From: Pseudomonadota bacterium
GTDB lineage: Bacteria > Pseudomonadota > Gammaproteobacteria > Steroidobacterales > Steroidobacteraceae
DNA length: 12,264 bases
Assembly: GCA_021808035.1 (NCBI GenBank)
Contig: JAKBCG010000043.1
Location: forward strand, 1 to 12,264
Direction: 5' to 3'
The first letter of the stretch is position 1. Every line of letters starts with the position of its first letter. The notes under the pieces were generated by a model. That model did no database searches. It was not told the DNA's origin and worked only from the letters and a program-made list of their open reading frames with translations. Both the position numbers and the translations under genes were made by a program. Shown in pieces: positions 1-6,865 of the stretch.

Positions 1-2
1 GG

Positions 3-1337
3 GAGCACTTCAACGAACTCGACCGGCGCGGTCTGATGATGTTCGGGCAGATGACCGCGGGGTCGTGGATCTACATCGGCAGCCAGGGCATCGTCCAGGG
101 GACCTACGAGACCTTCGTCGAGATGGGTCGCCGGCACTTCGCCGGCAACCTGTCGGGTAAATGGATCCTGACCGCGGGATTGGGCGGCATGGGCGGCGCG
201 CAGCCGCTCGCCGCGACGATGGCGGGTGCGAGCCTGCTCGCGGTCGAGTGCCGTCCGGAGCGCATCGCGAAGCGCCTCGAGACTGGTTACGTCGACGTCG
301 AGGCGCGTTCGCTCGATGAGGCGCTCGCACGGCTCGAGGAATCCCGCCGGACCGGCCAACCGGTGTCGGTCGCGCTGCTCGGCAACGTCGTCGACGTGCT
401 CGCGACGCTCCTCGAGCGCGGGATCCGTCCGGATGCGCTCACCGATCAAACCTCCGCGCACGATCCGGTGAACGGCTATCTGCCGCAGGGCTGGAGCGTC
501 GCGGAATGGGACCGCCGCCGCGTCGAGGATCCCGCCGGCACGGCCGCGGCCGCCAAGCGCTCGATGGCGAAGCACGTCGATTACCTGCTGCGCTATCGCG
601 CAATGGGCCTCCCGGTGTTCGATTACGGCAACAATCTGCGCCAGGTAGCGCATGACGAAGGCGTGGAACGCGCATTCGACATTCCGGGCTTCGTCCCGGA
701 ATACATCCGCCCGCTGTTCTGCCGCGGTGTCGGCCCGTTCCGCTGGGCGGCGTTGTCCGGCGATCCGGAGGACATCTATCGAACCGACGCGAAGGTGAAG
801 GAACTGATACCGGATGATCCGCACCTGCACCATTGGCTCGACATGGCGCGCACACGGATCCAATTCCAGGGCCTGCCGGCGAGGATCTGCTGGGTCGGGC
901 TCGGCCAACGACACCGGCTCGGCCTCGCGTTCAATGAAATGGTGGCGCGCGGCGAACTGAAGGCGCCGGTGGTGATCGGCCGCGACCATCTGGACTCCGG
1001 CTCGGTCGCGAGCCCGAACCGCGAGACCGAGGCGATGCGCGATGGATCCGACGCCGTCTCGGACTGGCCGTTGCTGAACGCGCTGCTGAACACCGCGAGC
1101 GGCGCGACTTGGGTGTCGATCCATCACGGCGGCGGGGTCGGCATGGGGTATTCGCAGCACGCAGGCGTCGTGATCGTATGCGACGGCACCCCGGCGGCGG
1201 CGCGTCGGATCGCGCGCGTGCTGTGGAACGATCCGGCAACCGGCGTGATGCGCCACGCGGACGCGGGCTACGAGACCGCGATCGAGTGCGCCCGCGAGCA
1301 GGGACTCAACCTGCCGATGATCGGCCGGTCGCGATGA
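3..1337 (+). CDS. hutU: Urocanate hydratase (urocanase), 5'-truncated by window edge
   Basis: Urocanase converts urocanate to 4-imidazolone-5-propionate with a tightly bound NAD+, the second step of histidine breakdown, in the cytoplasm. The reading frame is open from base 3, so the gene starts upstream; 444 residues are visible against about 555 in the family, so roughly 110 N-terminal residues are missing. Family hallmarks visible are GQMTAGSWIYIG near the left edge, the glycine-rich NAD-binding stretch GLGGMGGAQ (about 166-201), YGNNLR, and FVPEYIRPLFCRG, whose Cys (codon 720-722) matches the conserved active-site Cys. The His/Gly-rich SIHHGGGVGMGYSQHAG lies near the C-terminus. The TGA at 1335-1337 overlaps the hutH ATG, indicating translational coupling. 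The internal ATG at 36 is not the true start, because homology continues upstream of it. The operon promoter and any HutC operator lie outside the window. Confidence 0.97.
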   Translation, partial: EHFNELDRRGLMMFGQMTAGSWIYIGSQGIVQGTYETFVEMGRRHFAGNLSGKWILTAGLGGMGGAQPLAATMAGASLLAVECRPERIAKRLETGYVDVEARSLDEALARLEESRRTGQPVSVALLGNVVDVLATLLERGIRPDALTDQTSAHDPVNGYLPQGWSVAEWDRRRVEDPAGTAAAAKRSMAKHVDYLLRYRAMGLPVFDYGNNLRQVAHDEGVERAFDIPGFVPEYIRPLFCRGVGPFRWAALSGDPEDIYRTDAKVKELIPDDPHLHHWLDMARTRIQFQGLPARICWVGLGQRHRLGLAFNEMVARGELKAPVVIGRDHLDSGSVASPNRETEAMRDGSDAVSDWPLLNALLNTASGATWVSIHHGGGVGMGYSQHAGVVIVCDGTPAAARRIARVLWNDPATGVMRHADAGYETAIECAREQGLNLPMIGRSR

Positions 1338-2878
1338 CCGGCTCGGTACCGTCGATCGACCTGCGCGCGGGAACGCTGCGCCTCGCCGATCTGCGCAGGA
1401 TCCATCGAGGCCCCGTCGATCTGCGCCTGCACGGCGAGGACCGCGAAAGGATCGACGCGTCGGCGGCCCTCGTCGACCGCGTGGTCGCGCGCGGCAACGC
1501 GGTGTACGGGATCAACACCGGATTCGGCTTGCTCGCACAGACGCGGATCCCGGACGACCAGCTCGAACTCCTCCAGCGAAACCTGTTGCTCTCGCACGCG
1601 GCCGGGATCGGCGATGATCTGCCCGACGAGGTCGTGCGGCTCGCGCTCGCGCTGAAGGTCAATGCGCTCGCCCGGGGACACTCGGGCGTCAGCCGCCCTC
1701 TGGTGGATGCGCTGATCGCGCTGCTGCGGCACGACGTGCTGCCGCGGGTGCCGGCGCAGGGGTCGGTCGGCGCGTCGGGCGATCTCGCGCCGCTCGCCCA
1801 TTTGAGCGCCGTGCTGCTCGGCATCGGCGAAGCCCGGGTCGCCGGTCGGTCCGTCCCCGCGGCGCAAGGCCTGCGCCACGCAGGTCTCGAGCCGCTGCGG
1901 TTGCGCGCGAAGGAAGGGCTCGCGCTGATCAACGGCACCCAGGTGTCCACCGCGCTCGCGTTGCACGCGCTGTTCGGCTGCGAAGGAGTGTTCGCCGCCG
2001 CGCTCGTCGCCGGCGCGATGTCGGTCGATGCGCTCAAGGGGAGCGACGCTCCGTTCGATCCGCGGATCCACGCGCTGCGCGGCCAGCCCGGCCAGATCGA
2101 CGTCGCCGCCGAGTATCGCCGCTTGATCGCGGGCAGCGCGATCCGCGCATCCCACGTCGACTGCTCGCGCGTCCAGGATCCGTACTCGTTCCGCTGCCAG
2201 CCGCAGGTGATGGGGGCTTGCCTCGACCTGATCCGGCATGCCGCGCAGACGCTCGCGATCGAAGCGAACGCGGTCACCGACAATCCGCTGTTGTTCAGTG
2301 AGGACGAGGCGGCGCTCTCCGGCGGCAATTTCCACGCCGAGCCGGTCGCATTCGCGGCCGATACGCTCGCGCTCGCGATCGCCGAGATCGGCAGCCTCTC
2401 GGAGCGGCGCACCGCGGTGCTCGTCGATCCGAAGATGAGCGGGCTGCCGCCGTTCCTCGTCCAGCACAGTGGCGTGAACAGCGGCTTCATGATTGCGCAG
2501 GTGACCGCCGCGGCCTTGGTCGCGGAGAACAAGACGATCGCGACGCCGTGCAGCGTCGATTCGATTCCGACGTCGGCGAACCAGGAAGACCACGTCAGCA
2601 TGGCAACCCACGGCGCGCGGCGCCTGTCGCGGATGATCGACAATGCCGCCGCGGTGATCGGCGTCGAGGTGCTCGCGGCGGCGCAAGGGATCGATTTCCA
2701 TCGACCGGCGCGTTCCTCGGCGCCGCTCGAGACGGTGCACGCCGAACTGCGTGCGCGCATCCCCTTCTACTCCGAGGATCGCTACTTTTCGCCGGATCTG
2801 CGCGCCGCCCAGGACTGGGTCCTCGGTGGCCGGTTCCGCGAGCTCGTCGGCGGCCTGCTGCCGTCGGTCGACCGATGA
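1334..2878 (+). CDS. hutH: Histidine ammonia-lyase (histidase)
   Basis: Histidase deaminates L-histidine to trans-urocanate and ammonia, the first step of the pathway. The protein is 514 residues, typical of the family (about 510). The MIO electrophile forms from the Ala147-Ser148-Gly149 triad within GSVGASGDLAPLAH, and Tyr58 in YGINTGFG matches the conserved catalytic Tyr. Later signatures include EGLALINGTQ, AVTDNPL and NQEDHVSM. The frame is open upstream as far as 1109, but the ATG at 1334 is chosen. It gives the normal length and N-terminus and overlaps the hutU stop as ATGA. No Shine-Dalgarno sequence stands out, which is consistent with coupling to hutU. The 3' end overlaps hutG in the same ATGA fashion. 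All catalytic motifs are intact. Confidence 0.97.
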   Translation: MTGSVPSIDLRAGTLRLADLRRIHRGPVDLRLHGEDRERIDASAALVDRVVARGNAVYGINTGFGLLAQTRIPDDQLELLQRNLLLSHAAGIGDDLPDEVVRLALALKVNALARGHSGVSRPLVDALIALLRHDVLPRVPAQGSVGASGDLAPLAHLSAVLLGIGEARVAGRSVPAAQGLRHAGLEPLRLRAKEGLALINGTQVSTALALHALFGCEGVFAAALVAGAMSVDALKGSDAPFDPRIHALRGQPGQIDVAAEYRRLIAGSAIRASHVDCSRVQDPYSFRCQPQVMGACLDLIRHAAQTLAIEANAVTDNPLLFSEDEAALSGGNFHAEPVAFAADTLALAIAEIGSLSERRTAVLVDPKMSGLPPFLVQHSGVNSGFMIAQVTAAALVAENKTIATPCSVDSIPTSANQEDHVSMATHGARRLSRMIDNAAAVIGVEVLAAAQGIDFHRPARSSAPLETVHAELRARIPFYSEDRYFSPDLRAAQDWVLGGRFRELVGGLLPSVDR

Positions 2879-3690
2879 GCGCGGAACCCGACGGGGTGGA
2901 ACCGCTGTTCGATGCGATGGACGGGACCGCGCCGCTCGTCGTCAGCGTTCCACACGCCGGAACCCACCTGCCGCCGTCGATCGCGTCGTGCCTGACGCCG
3001 GCTGCGCGCGCATTGCCGGATACGGACTGGTACGTCCCGCGGCTCTATGAGGTCTGCGAGTCGCTCGGCGCGTCGATGATCGTCGCGACGCACTCGCGTT
3101 ACGTGGTCGACTTGAATCGACCGCCGGACGGCGCGCCGCTCTACCCCGGGATGCGCGAGACCTCGGTGTGTCCGATCGAGACCTTCGACGGCCAGCCGCT
3201 CTACGCGCCCGGCGGCGAACCGACCGCGACGCAGATCCGCTCGCGGATCGCGCGCTACTGGCAGCCCTACCACGAACGCCTCGACACGATGTTGCGCACG
3301 ACGCTCGCGCACCACGGACGATGCCTGCTTTGGGATGCCCACTCGATCCGCTCGGCGGTACCCGCGCTGTTCGACGGTCGTCTGCCGGACCTGAACGTCG
3401 GCACCGCCGATGGCCGCAGCTGCGCCGCAGGGACGCGGCGAGCGATCGAAGCCCGGCTGCGAGGACAGCGGCGCTTCACCCACGTGATCGACGGCCGCTT
3501 CAAGGGCGGCTACATCACCCGCCACTACGGCCGCCCGCCGATGGGCATCGACGCGGTGCAGCTGGAGATCGCGCAGTCGGCTTACCTGCGCGACGAGACC
3601 CGGCCGGCGTTCGAGCCAGCGTTCGCGGCCCCGTTGATCGAGTGGCTTGGCACCCTGCTCGCCGCGCTCCTCGCCACACGCGCGGCTTGA
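2875..3690 (+). CDS. hutG: N-formylglutamate deformylase (N-formylglutamate amidohydrolase)
   Basis: This enzyme hydrolyses N-formyl-L-glutamate to L-glutamate and formate, the last step of the five-step Hut route, in which HutF deaminates formiminoglutamate to formylglutamate. The protein has 271 residues, close to the usual 260-270. It carries the motifs of the N-formylglutamate amidohydrolase family: SVPHAGTHLP near residue 25, VVDLNRPPDG, LLWDAHSIRS in the middle, and a C-terminal EIAQSAYLRDE stretch. The ATG at 2875 overlaps the hutH stop as ATGA. An in-frame extension upstream to 2548 only reads hutH in another frame and is rejected. The presence of HutG rather than a formiminoglutamase implies that hutF and hutI exist elsewhere, probably upstream of the window. 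Confidence 0.94.
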   Translation: MSAEPDGVEPLFDAMDGTAPLVVSVPHAGTHLPPSIASCLTPAARALPDTDWYVPRLYEVCESLGASMIVATHSRYVVDLNRPPDGAPLYPGMRETSVCPIETFDGQPLYAPGGEPTATQIRSRIARYWQPYHERLDTMLRTTLAHHGRCLLWDAHSIRSAVPALFDGRLPDLNVGTADGRSCAAGTRRAIEARLRGQRRFTHVIDGRFKGGYITRHYGRPPMGIDAVQLEIAQSAYLRDETRPAFEPAFAAPLIEWLGTLLAALLATRAA

Positions 3691-3700
3691 GGACGAGACG

Positions 3701-4414
3701 GTGTCCGAGTTCGTATTGATCCACGGCGCCTGGCACGGAGGCTGGTGCTGGTATCGCGTGCAGGCGGCGCTCGAGCGCGCCGGGCACCGGGTGGAAGCGC
3801 CGGATCTGGCATCCCTCGGCCGGGACCGGACGCCGCCGGAGACCGTGTCGCTCGCGCTCTGGGCCGACGAGATCGCCGCGCGGATCACTGCGCGACCGGA
3901 ACCGGTGATCCTGGTCGGCCACAGCCTCGGCGGTGCGGTGCTCTCCGAGGTCGCCGAGCGCGCTCCGGATCGTATCCGCACCCTGGTCTACCTCGCCGCG
4001 TACCTGCTCGAGGACGGACGCTCGGTCCGCGAGGAAGCGGCGCTCGACGAGGACTCGCGGATCGGCGCCGCGATGGTGATCGCCGCCGACCGGCGCACCG
4101 CGTCGCTGCGCACCGAGGTGCTGCGCGACGCGCTGTACGGCGAATGCAGCGACGAAGACTTCGCGCTCGCGCGGGCCTTGCTCGTGGCCCAGCCGCTCGC
4201 GCCATTCGCAACCCCGGTGCGGGTGAGTGCGGCAAGATTCGGTCGGGTGCCGCGCATCTACGTCGAATGCACCCGGGACCGCACGATCGGCTTGCGCGCA
4301 CAGCGGCGGATGCAGGCGGCGACGCCGTGCGTGCGTCGGCTGAGCCTCGAGAGCGATCATTGCCCGTTCTTCAGCCACCCCGCCGAGTTGACGAACCTGC
4401 TCACGGGACTTTAG
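3701..4414 (+). CDS. Alpha/beta-fold hydrolase, plant-methylesterase-like
   Basis: A 237-residue single-domain alpha/beta hydrolase; the natural substrate is unknown. It opens with FVLIHGAWHGGWCWY, the HG oxyanion-hole region typical of the salicylate/methyl esterase and hydroxynitrile-lyase-like branch. The nucleophile elbow is GHSLGG with Ser75. The likely acid is Asp193 in ECTRDRTI, and the base is His220 in SDHCPFFSHP, so the triad is complete. The GTG at 3701 is chosen because the oxyanion motif begins at residue 7 and a GAGGA-like ribosome site lies about 8 bases upstream. An ATG at 3647 would overlap hutG and add unrelated residues. It sits 10 bases after hutG, so it is probably cotranscribed with the hut genes, but it is not a known Hut enzyme. 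It could hydrolyse an ester or lactone. Fold assignment is firm; substrate is not. Confidence 0.88.
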   Translation: MSEFVLIHGAWHGGWCWYRVQAALERAGHRVEAPDLASLGRDRTPPETVSLALWADEIAARITARPEPVILVGHSLGGAVLSEVAERAPDRIRTLVYLAAYLLEDGRSVREEAALDEDSRIGAAMVIAADRRTASLRTEVLRDALYGECSDEDFALARALLVAQPLAPFATPVRVSAARFGRVPRIYVECTRDRTIGLRAQRRMQAATPCVRRLSLESDHCPFFSHPAELTNLLTGL

Positions 4415-4463
4415 AAGCGCTCCGGCGCGAGCGTGCCCACGGACCACGCGACGTCCCGTGAAT

Positions 4464-4512
4464 CGCCGGTCGGCGCACGCCCACCGGCGCGCTGGTCGGT
4501 CACTCGCGACCG
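4464..4512 (+). promoter_or_regulatory. Tandem GC-rich hairpins in leader of the alcohol dehydrogenase gene
   Basis: In the 117-base gap between the hydrolase stop and the preferred dehydrogenase start there are two adjacent inverted repeats. The first pairs CGCCGGT (4464-4470) with ACCGGCG (4483-4489), seven perfect base pairs. Its loop can form a further three pairs (GGC 4472-4474 with GCC 4479-4481). The second pairs CGGTC (4497-4501) with GACCG (4508-4512) around a six-base loop. No T-run follows, so a simple intrinsic terminator is unlikely. The pair ends about five bases before the putative AAGG ribosome site. GC-rich DNA forms such hairpins by chance often, so a regulatory role is only a suggestion. 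If translation began at GTG 4433 the region would be coding. Confidence 0.3.
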
Positions 4513-4531
4513 TGATAAGGTCCGGACCATC

Positions 4532-6358
4532 GTGGGCCACATCCTCCGCCACCGAACCGGGGTGAGTGCGTGCGTCGCGGCTTTCATCGCGATCGCCGCG
4601 ATCGGCGGCGCGACCGGTCTCGTGCAGGCGGACGCTCGAGCCGTGACCGGCACCGCGACGGTCGGCGCCCCCGCCGACGGCGAATGGACGATGCCGGCGG
4701 GCGACGACTCGGCGACCCGCTACAGCCCGCTCGCGCAGATCGACGTCGCGGACGCGCCGCGGCTGCGTCCGGTGTGGAGCTTCTCGACCGGCGTGCTCGG
4801 CGGACACGAAGGCCAGCCGCTCGTGGTCGGCGACACGATGTACGTGGTGACTCCCTGGCCGAACGTACTGTACGCGTTCGACCTGAGCCGCCCCGGGTAT
4901 CCGCTGAAATGGAAGTTCCGACCGAACGTGTCGCGCGCGGCGATCGGCGCCGCGTGCTGCGACGTGGTGAACCGCGGCGCGGTCTATGCCGGCGGCAAGA
5001 TCATCTACAACCTCCTCGACGGGCACACGGTCGCGGTCGATGCGGCGACCGGCCGTCCCGTCTGGGAGACGAAGATCGCGAGCGTCGCCGATGGCCAGAC
5101 CGTGACCATGGCGCCTCTCGTGGTCGGCGATCGCGTGATCGTCGGCGCGTCCGGCGGGGAGTTCGGGGTCTACGGCTGGATCAAGGGTCTCGATCTCGCG
5201 ACCGGCCGCGTGATGTGGACCGGCCACAACCTCGGGCCCGATGCCGGAATGTTGATCCGGCCGGGACAGTTCCACCCGCCCTACGTGAGCGGGACCGAAT
5301 TGGGCATGCGCAGCTGGGCGCATGGCAGCTGGAGGCATGGCGGCGCACCGGTGTGGGGTTGGATTTCCTACGACCCCGGCACGGATCTCTTGTATTACGG
5401 CACCGGCAATGCCGGCCCGTACGACGCCGAGCAGCGCGCCGGTGACGATCGCTGGACGAGCAGCGTGCTCGCGCGCCGGCCCGAGAACGGCGCACTGGTC
5501 TGGGCCTATCAGTTCACGCCGCACGACAGCTGGGACTACGACGCGACCGGAGCGATGATCCTCGCGAACCTGACGATCGGCGGTCGGCGGGTACCTGCAC
5601 TGGTGCACTTCGACAAGAACGGCTTCGCCTACACCCTCGATCGCGTGACCGGACGCGTGCTGGTCGCCAAGCCGTTCACGCACGTGACCTGGGCGAAATC
5701 GGTCGACCTGGCGACGGGCCGTCCCGTCGTGGATCCGGCGATGCAGACCGGGGACTCGAAAGGCGACGTCAAGGGCATTTGTCCGAGCCTCGAAGGGGGC
5801 GTGAGCCCCGCGTCACCGCCGGCCTACTCGCCACGGACGAACCTCTTCTACACGTCGACCAACAACTTCTGCATGGACTACGCCGTCCATCGGGTCACGT
5901 ACATCAAGGGCACGCCCTACATCGGGGTGTCGAGCCCCTACACCGCCGGGCCGGGCGGGTATCTCGGCGCGTTCATCGCCTGGGACGCGACGACCGGGCG
6001 CGTCGTCTGGAAGGACGAGGAACCTTATCCGAGCTGGAGCGGCGCGCTCGTGACCGCGGGGAACGTCGCCTTCTACGGGACGCTCGACGGTTGGTTCAAG
6101 GCGGTCGATGCGCGAAACGGCAAGCTCCTGTACCGCTTCAAGGTCGGTTCCGGGGGCGTCGGCGCGCCGATGGCCTTCCGCGGCCCGGACGGGCGGCACT
6201 ACGTCGCGATCTACGCCGGTATCGGCGGCGACTGGGCGCTGCTCGCCGGCGATACGTCGTCGGCCGATCCGACGGACCTGCGAGCACCGAATCCCTTGGT
6301 GAAGAATCTGGCGAGCCGCACCAGCCAGGGCGGCATGGTCTGGATCTTCGGGCTCTGA
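4532..6358 (+). CDS. PQQ-dependent alcohol dehydrogenase, XoxF-like lanthanide type
   Basis: A periplasmic quinoprotein that oxidises a primary alcohol with PQQ and passes electrons to a cytochrome c. With GTG 4532 as start it is 608 residues, a usual XoxF length. It begins with a signal peptide: basic n-region, hydrophobic core at about 11-31, and an ADA cleavage site near 35. The GTG at 4433 is also open and would add 33 residues ahead of that peptide; AAGG at 4517-4520 supports 4532. The beta-propeller shows the vicinal Cys142-Cys143 (CCDVVNRG), metal ligands Glu210 (GGEFGV) and Asn293 (YGTGNAGP), catalytic Asp335 and extra Asp337 (HDSWDYDATG), Lys362 (DKNGF), and a second Cys pair 417/447. 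Asp337 is the added lanthanide ligand of XoxF/ExaF/PedH enzymes. The ligand spacings fit characterised XoxF. Lys362 replaces the usual Arg, so the substrate may not be methanol. The symbol is withheld for that reason. Confidence 0.93.
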   Translation: MGHILRHRTGVSACVAAFIAIAAIGGATGLVQADARAVTGTATVGAPADGEWTMPAGDDSATRYSPLAQIDVADAPRLRPVWSFSTGVLGGHEGQPLVVGDTMYVVTPWPNVLYAFDLSRPGYPLKWKFRPNVSRAAIGAACCDVVNRGAVYAGGKIIYNLLDGHTVAVDAATGRPVWETKIASVADGQTVTMAPLVVGDRVIVGASGGEFGVYGWIKGLDLATGRVMWTGHNLGPDAGMLIRPGQFHPPYVSGTELGMRSWAHGSWRHGGAPVWGWISYDPGTDLLYYGTGNAGPYDAEQRAGDDRWTSSVLARRPENGALVWAYQFTPHDSWDYDATGAMILANLTIGGRRVPALVHFDKNGFAYTLDRVTGRVLVAKPFTHVTWAKSVDLATGRPVVDPAMQTGDSKGDVKGICPSLEGGVSPASPPAYSPRTNLFYTSTNNFCMDYAVHRVTYIKGTPYIGVSSPYTAGPGGYLGAFIAWDATTGRVVWKDEEPYPSWSGALVTAGNVAFYGTLDGWFKAVDARNGKLLYRFKVGSGGVGAPMAFRGPDGRHYVAIYAGIGGDWALLAGDTSSADPTDLRAPNPLVKNLASRTSQGGMVWIFGL

Positions 6359-6362
6359 GCCG

Positions 6363-6860
6363 ATGCCGGCGCAACGCACGCAATCCCGCAGATCGAGTGC
6401 CGCGCGATGGGCGGCACCGGCGCTGCTGCTGGTGCTCGCGGTCGCCGGCAGTCAGGGCGCGACGCCGCTGCGCGCTCCGGTGATCGCGGCGCCGGGCGTC
6501 GCGAACCCCGCGCATATCGCCGCCGGTGGCCGGCCGCCGCCCGGCCCCGTGGTGCGCAACCCCTACCGCGGCGAACCCGCGGTCGCACGCGCCGGCGCGA
6601 CGCTGTTCGTGTCGATGCACTGTTCCGACTGCCACGCCGATGCGGGCGCCGGCGCGGTCGGGCCGAACCTCGGCGACGGCCGCTGGCGCTACGGCGCCAC
6701 CGACGCGGCGGTGTTTCGGTCGATCTATTTTGGTCGGCCGCGCGGCATGCCGGCCTTCGGCGGGGTGCTCGGCGCGCAAGGGGTGTGGGTGCTGGTCACC
6801 TATTTGCGAACCCTGCCCCCGCCGCCCGACCGCCCGACCGAGCGGTTCACCCGGCATTGA
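6363..6860 (+). CDS. Periplasmic c-type cytochrome, XoxG-like electron acceptor
   Basis: A 165-residue secreted monohaem cytochrome c and the probable electron acceptor of the dehydrogenase encoded just upstream. The N-terminus has several Arg residues followed by a hydrophobic segment (about 17-30), consistent with a signal peptide or membrane anchor. A Pro/Ala/Gly-rich linker precedes the haem domain. The haem site is Cys87-x-x-Cys90-His91 (CSDCH), and Met129 in RGMPAF is the likely sixth ligand. VGPNLGDG and WRYGATD resemble the cytochromes found beside XoxF/quinoprotein dehydrogenases. The ATG at 6363 lies 4 bases after the dehydrogenase stop, so the two are surely cotranscribed. It is compact compared with typical cL cytochromes. 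Assigning it as the physiological partner rests on adjacency and motif similarity. Confidence 0.9.
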   Translation: MPAQRTQSRRSSAARWAAPALLLVLAVAGSQGATPLRAPVIAAPGVANPAHIAAGGRPPPGPVVRNPYRGEPAVARAGATLFVSMHCSDCHADAGAGAVGPNLGDGRWRYGATDAAVFRSIYFGRPRGMPAFGGVLGAQGVWVLVTYLRTLPPPPDRPTERFTRH

Positions 6861-6865
6861 AGGCC

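Noticed and set aside
1268..2760. Two long minus-strand frames (about 490 codons) opposite hutH
   Set aside because: hutH is intact with all catalytic motifs. The antisense translations are compositionally biased and carry no recognisable family features.
4388..4416. Possible sigma-70 promoter: TTGACG, 17 bases, TTAGAA
   Set aside because: The -35 match and spacing are good, but the -10 matches only two of six consensus bases. The site also lies mostly within the end of the hydrolase gene, so it is too weak to annotate.
3515..5683. 722-codon open frame on the minus strand
   Set aside because: It lies antisense to hutG, the hydrolase and the dehydrogenase, all with clear motifs. Its translation is Arg/His/Ala-rich low-complexity sequence without any domain, typical of high-GC shadow frames.
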